A stretch of DNA of 12,802 bases, from contig DWXT01000178.1 of assembly GCA_019119085.1 (NCBI GenBank), forward strand, positions 1 through 12,802, written 5' to 3'. Positions 10,712 through 12,802 of this stretch are shown in pieces; positions within the stretch are counted from its first letter, which is position 1; the number at the start of each line of letters is the position of its first letter. The notes beneath the pieces were generated by a model. That model saw only the letters and a list, made by a program, of their open reading frames with translations, did not search any database and was not told the DNA's origin. The translations under genes were made by a program, and so were the position numbers. The DNA is from Flavonifractor avistercoris. GTDB taxonomy: Bacteria; Bacillota; Clostridia; Oscillospirales; Oscillospiraceae.

Positions 10712-12802
10712 TCACAGATACCGCCCGGTGATGCTCCGGGGGTTCCGCCTCACCTGGGCGGGCGTGCCGGCAGCCACGATCTCACCGCCGGCCTCCCCGC
10801 CGCCGGGGCCCATATCAATCAGGTAGTCGGCGCTGCGGATCACATCCAGATCGTGCTCGATCACCACCACGGTGGCGCCGCTGTCCAGCAGGGTCTGGAA
10901 CACCCCCAGCAGCGTCCGCACATCCAGGGGGTGCAGGCCGATGGTGGGCTCGTCAAAGACAAAGACCGTGTCCGCCTGCCCCCGGCCCATCTCGCTGGCC
11001 AGCTTCAGCCGCTGGGCCTCCCCGCCGGAGAGGCTGGGGGTGTCCTCCCCCAGGGTCAGATAGCCCAGACCCAGCTCCTCCAGCACCCGGAGCCGCTGGT
11101 GAACCACCGTCCAGTCGGCGCAGGCGTCCAGCGCCACGTGGATGTCCATGTCCATCAGCTCCGGCAGGGTGAACTCCGCGCCGGAGCGGGTCTTGAGCCG
11201 CACCAGGGCCGCGTCCTTCCCGTACCGGGAGCCCCGGCACGCCGGGCAGGGGATGTCCACATCGGGCAGGAACTGGACATCCAGGCTGATGGAGCCGGTG
11301 CCGTCGCACACCGGGCAGCGGAGCTTTCCCGTGTTGTAGGAGAAGTCCCCCGCCTTGTACCCCAGGGCTTTGGCCGCCGGGCTTCGGGCGTAGAGCTTCC
11401 GCAGCTCGTCGTGGACGTTGGCGTAGGTAGCCACGGTGGAGCGGACGTTGATGCCGATGGGGGTGGCGTCGATGAGCTTCACCCGCCCAATCCCCGGCGC
11501 CTCCACCGCCTTCACATGGGCCGGCAGCGGCTTCCCGGCCGTCACCGCCTCCAGGCCGGGCACCAGGCTCTCCAGAATCAGGGTGGTCTTGCCGGAGCCG
11601 GAGACCCCCGTCACCACCGTCAGCTTCCCCTTGGGGAGATCCAGCGCCAGGGGCTTCACCGTGTGGATCGCGCCGGTCTCCAGGTGGATGGCCCCCTCCG
11701 CGAACACCGCCCCGGCCGCGGCCCGGGGCCGGGCGATGGGCTGGGCCTGTCCTGACAGGAAGGGCCCGATCCGGGAGTCCCCATTGGCGGCCAGCTCCTC
11801 CACGGTGCCCTGAGCCACCACCCGGCCGCCCCGGGCCCCGGCCTCCGGCCCCATCTCGATGATCCAGTCCGCGTGGGACAGGATCTGGGTATCGTGATCC
11901 ACCAGCAGCACGGAGTTCCCGTCCGCCACCAGGTCGTCCATCACCGCCGTCAGCCCCGCCATGTTGGCCGGGTGCAGGCCAATGGAGGGCTCGTCCAGCA
12001 CGTACAGCACCCCTGTGGTGCGGTTGCGCACCGCCCGGGCCAGCTGCATCCGCTGCCGCTCCCCGGTGGAGAGGGTGGCGGCGGCCCGATCCAGGGTCAG
12101 ATACCCCAGCCCCAGCTCCATGAGCCGCCGGGCAGCCGTCTGGAAGGACTCGCAGATGCGCTCGGCCATGGGGCGCATCTCCCGGGGCAGGGAGGCGGGC
12201 ACCCCCGCCACCCAGCCCGCCAGCGCCTCCAGGGACAGCTTGCAGGCCTCGTCCAGGCCGATGCCCCGGAGCCGGGGCGCCCGGGCCGCCTCGGACAGAC
12301 GGGTGCCGCCGCAGTCGGGGCACACGTCCTCCCGCAGGAATCTCTCCACCCGCTTCATGCCCTTCTCGTCCTTTACCTTGGACAGGGCGTTTTCCACGGT
12401 GTACACCGCATTATAATAGGTAAAGTCCAGCTCTGTGGCCTGATCCAGCTTCTTGCCCCGGTAGAGGATGTGCTTCTTCTCCGCCGGGCCATTGTAGACG
12501 ATGTCCTTCTCCTCCGGCGTCAGCTCCCGGAAGGGTACATCCGTCCGCACGCCCATGGCCCGGCACACGTCGGTCATCAGCGACCACATGAGGCTGTTCC
12601 AGGGCGCCACCGCGCCCTGATCGATGGTCAGGGACTCATCAGGCACCAGGGTGGAGCGGTCTACCGCCCGTACCACGCCGGTGCCGCCGCAGGTGCGGCA
12701 GGCCCCCTGGCTGTTGAAGGCCAGCTCCTCGGCACCGGGGGCGTAGAAGCGGGCGCCGCACTCCGGGCAGCTCAGTGCCTGCCCCGCCGCCACCGCCAGG
12801 GA
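10712..12802 (-). CDS. uvrA: UvrA-like ABC ATPase (excinuclease subunit A family), N-terminus beyond the window
   Basis: 696 residues visible; the frame runs open past the right edge, so a GTG at 12793 is only an internal codon. In order: first zinc module CPEC...CRTCGG (codons near 12769-12758 and 12700-12683), CPDCGGTRL near 12320, first ABC signature TLSTGERQRMQLAR, first Walker B VLYVLDEPSIGLHP, second Walker A GVSGSGKTT (11608-11582), second zinc finger CPVCDGTGSISLD...CPACRGSRY, second signature SLSGGEAQR and Walker B VFVFDEPTIGLHP. The family recognises DNA damage (UvrABC repair); UvrA2-like paralogues are linked to drug and lesion tolerance. The first signature has Thr for the usual Gly. 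The first Walker A and most of the segment before zinc module 1, where a UvrB-binding domain would sit, are not visible, so housekeeping UvrA and a paralogue cannot be fully separated. It is convergent with the polymerase, 14 bases apart. Confidence 0.9.
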   Translation of the reverse strand, partial: SLAVAAGQALSCPECGARFYAPGAEELAFNSQGACRTCGGTGVVRAVDRSTLVPDESLTIDQGAVAPWNSLMWSLMTDVCRAMGVRTDVPFRELTPEEKDIVYNGPAEKKHILYRGKKLDQATELDFTYYNAVYTVENALSKVKDEKGMKRVERFLREDVCPDCGGTRLSEAARAPRLRGIGLDEACKLSLEALAGWVAGVPASLPREMRPMAERICESFQTAARRLMELGLGYLTLDRAAATLSTGERQRMQLARAVRNRTTGVLYVLDEPSIGLHPANMAGLTAVMDDLVADGNSVLLVDHDTQILSHADWIIEMGPEAGARGGRVVAQGTVEELAANGDSRIGPFLSGQAQPIARPRAAAGAVFAEGAIHLETGAIHTVKPLALDLPKGKLTVVTGVSGSGKTTLILESLVPGLEAVTAGKPLPAHVKAVEAPGIGRVKLIDATPIGINVRSTVATYANVHDELRKLYARSPAAKALGYKAGDFSYNTGKLRCPVCDGTGSISLDVQFLPDVDIPCPACRGSRYGKDAALVRLKTRSGAEFTLPELMDMDIHVALDACADWTVVHQRLRVLEELGLGYLTLGEDTPSLSGGEAQRLKLASEMGRGQADTVFVFDEPTIGLHPLDVRTLLGVFQTLLDSGATVVVIEHDLDVIRSADYLIDMGPGGGEAGGEIVAAGTPAQVRRNPRSITGRYL

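Noticed and set aside
9408..10715. 435-codon minus-strand frame opposite the polymerase
   Set aside because: The plus strand encodes a clear Y-family polymerase; the opposite translation is low complexity.

Overview
The window comes from a GC-rich member of the Bacillota (Firmicutes). Most genes have strong AGGAGG-type ribosome binding sites, coding DNA is very GC-rich, and gene content and protein style fit gut Oscillospiraceae of the Flavonifractor/Pseudoflavonifractor kind. That placement is an inference from style and gene content, not from a marker gene.

Layout. (1) Positions 1-235, minus strand: the 5' end of an IS256-family insertion sequence. Its transposase carries an in-frame TGA at codon 14 and runs off the left edge. 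(2) Positions 298-7555, minus strand: a ten-gene thiamine salvage operon. It is read thiD - thiamine-binding protein (DUF77/MTH1187 family) - thiW - thiM - thiE - HAD phosphatase - tenA - thiZ - thiX - thiY. An extended -10 promoter, a TPP riboswitch and an intrinsic terminator precede thiD, so thiamine pyrophosphate should switch the operon off by premature termination. Most junctions overlap or are only a few bases apart. (3) Positions 7586-8569, minus: lipoate-protein ligase. (4) Positions 8619-9212, minus: a SRAP/YedK-type abasic-site DNA-protein crosslinking protein ending in a clamp-binding motif. (5) Positions 9213-9434: a 222-bp divergent regulatory region with three successive palindromes and a LexA-box-like site. 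(6) Positions 9435-10697, plus: a Y-family translesion polymerase of UmuC/Pol Y2 type. (7) Positions 10712-12802, minus: a UvrA-like ABC protein whose N-terminus lies beyond the right edge.

How the genes work together. The thiamine operon takes up and activates precursors rather than making them: no thiC, thiG, thiH, thiS or thiF is present here. ThiXYZ imports a pyrimidine precursor (HMP or formylaminopyrimidine). ThiW is the predicted thiazole-specific S component of an ECF transporter. TenA recycles degraded pyrimidine. ThiD and ThiM phosphorylate the two halves and ThiE joins them to thiamine monophosphate. The HAD protein is a candidate thiamine-monophosphate phosphatase. The last step to TPP (ThiL, or thiamine pyrophosphokinase) is not in the window. 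The right third is a DNA-damage tolerance group: abasic-site shielding, translesion synthesis and a UvrA paralogue. The SRAP protein and the polymerase share the same QLSLF pentapeptide, which suggests both dock on the beta sliding clamp.

No tRNA, rRNA, CRISPR array or replication origin was seen. No gene-free stretch exceeds 300 bases; the longest are the thi leader (7335-7585) and the SRAP-polymerase spacer (9213-9434).
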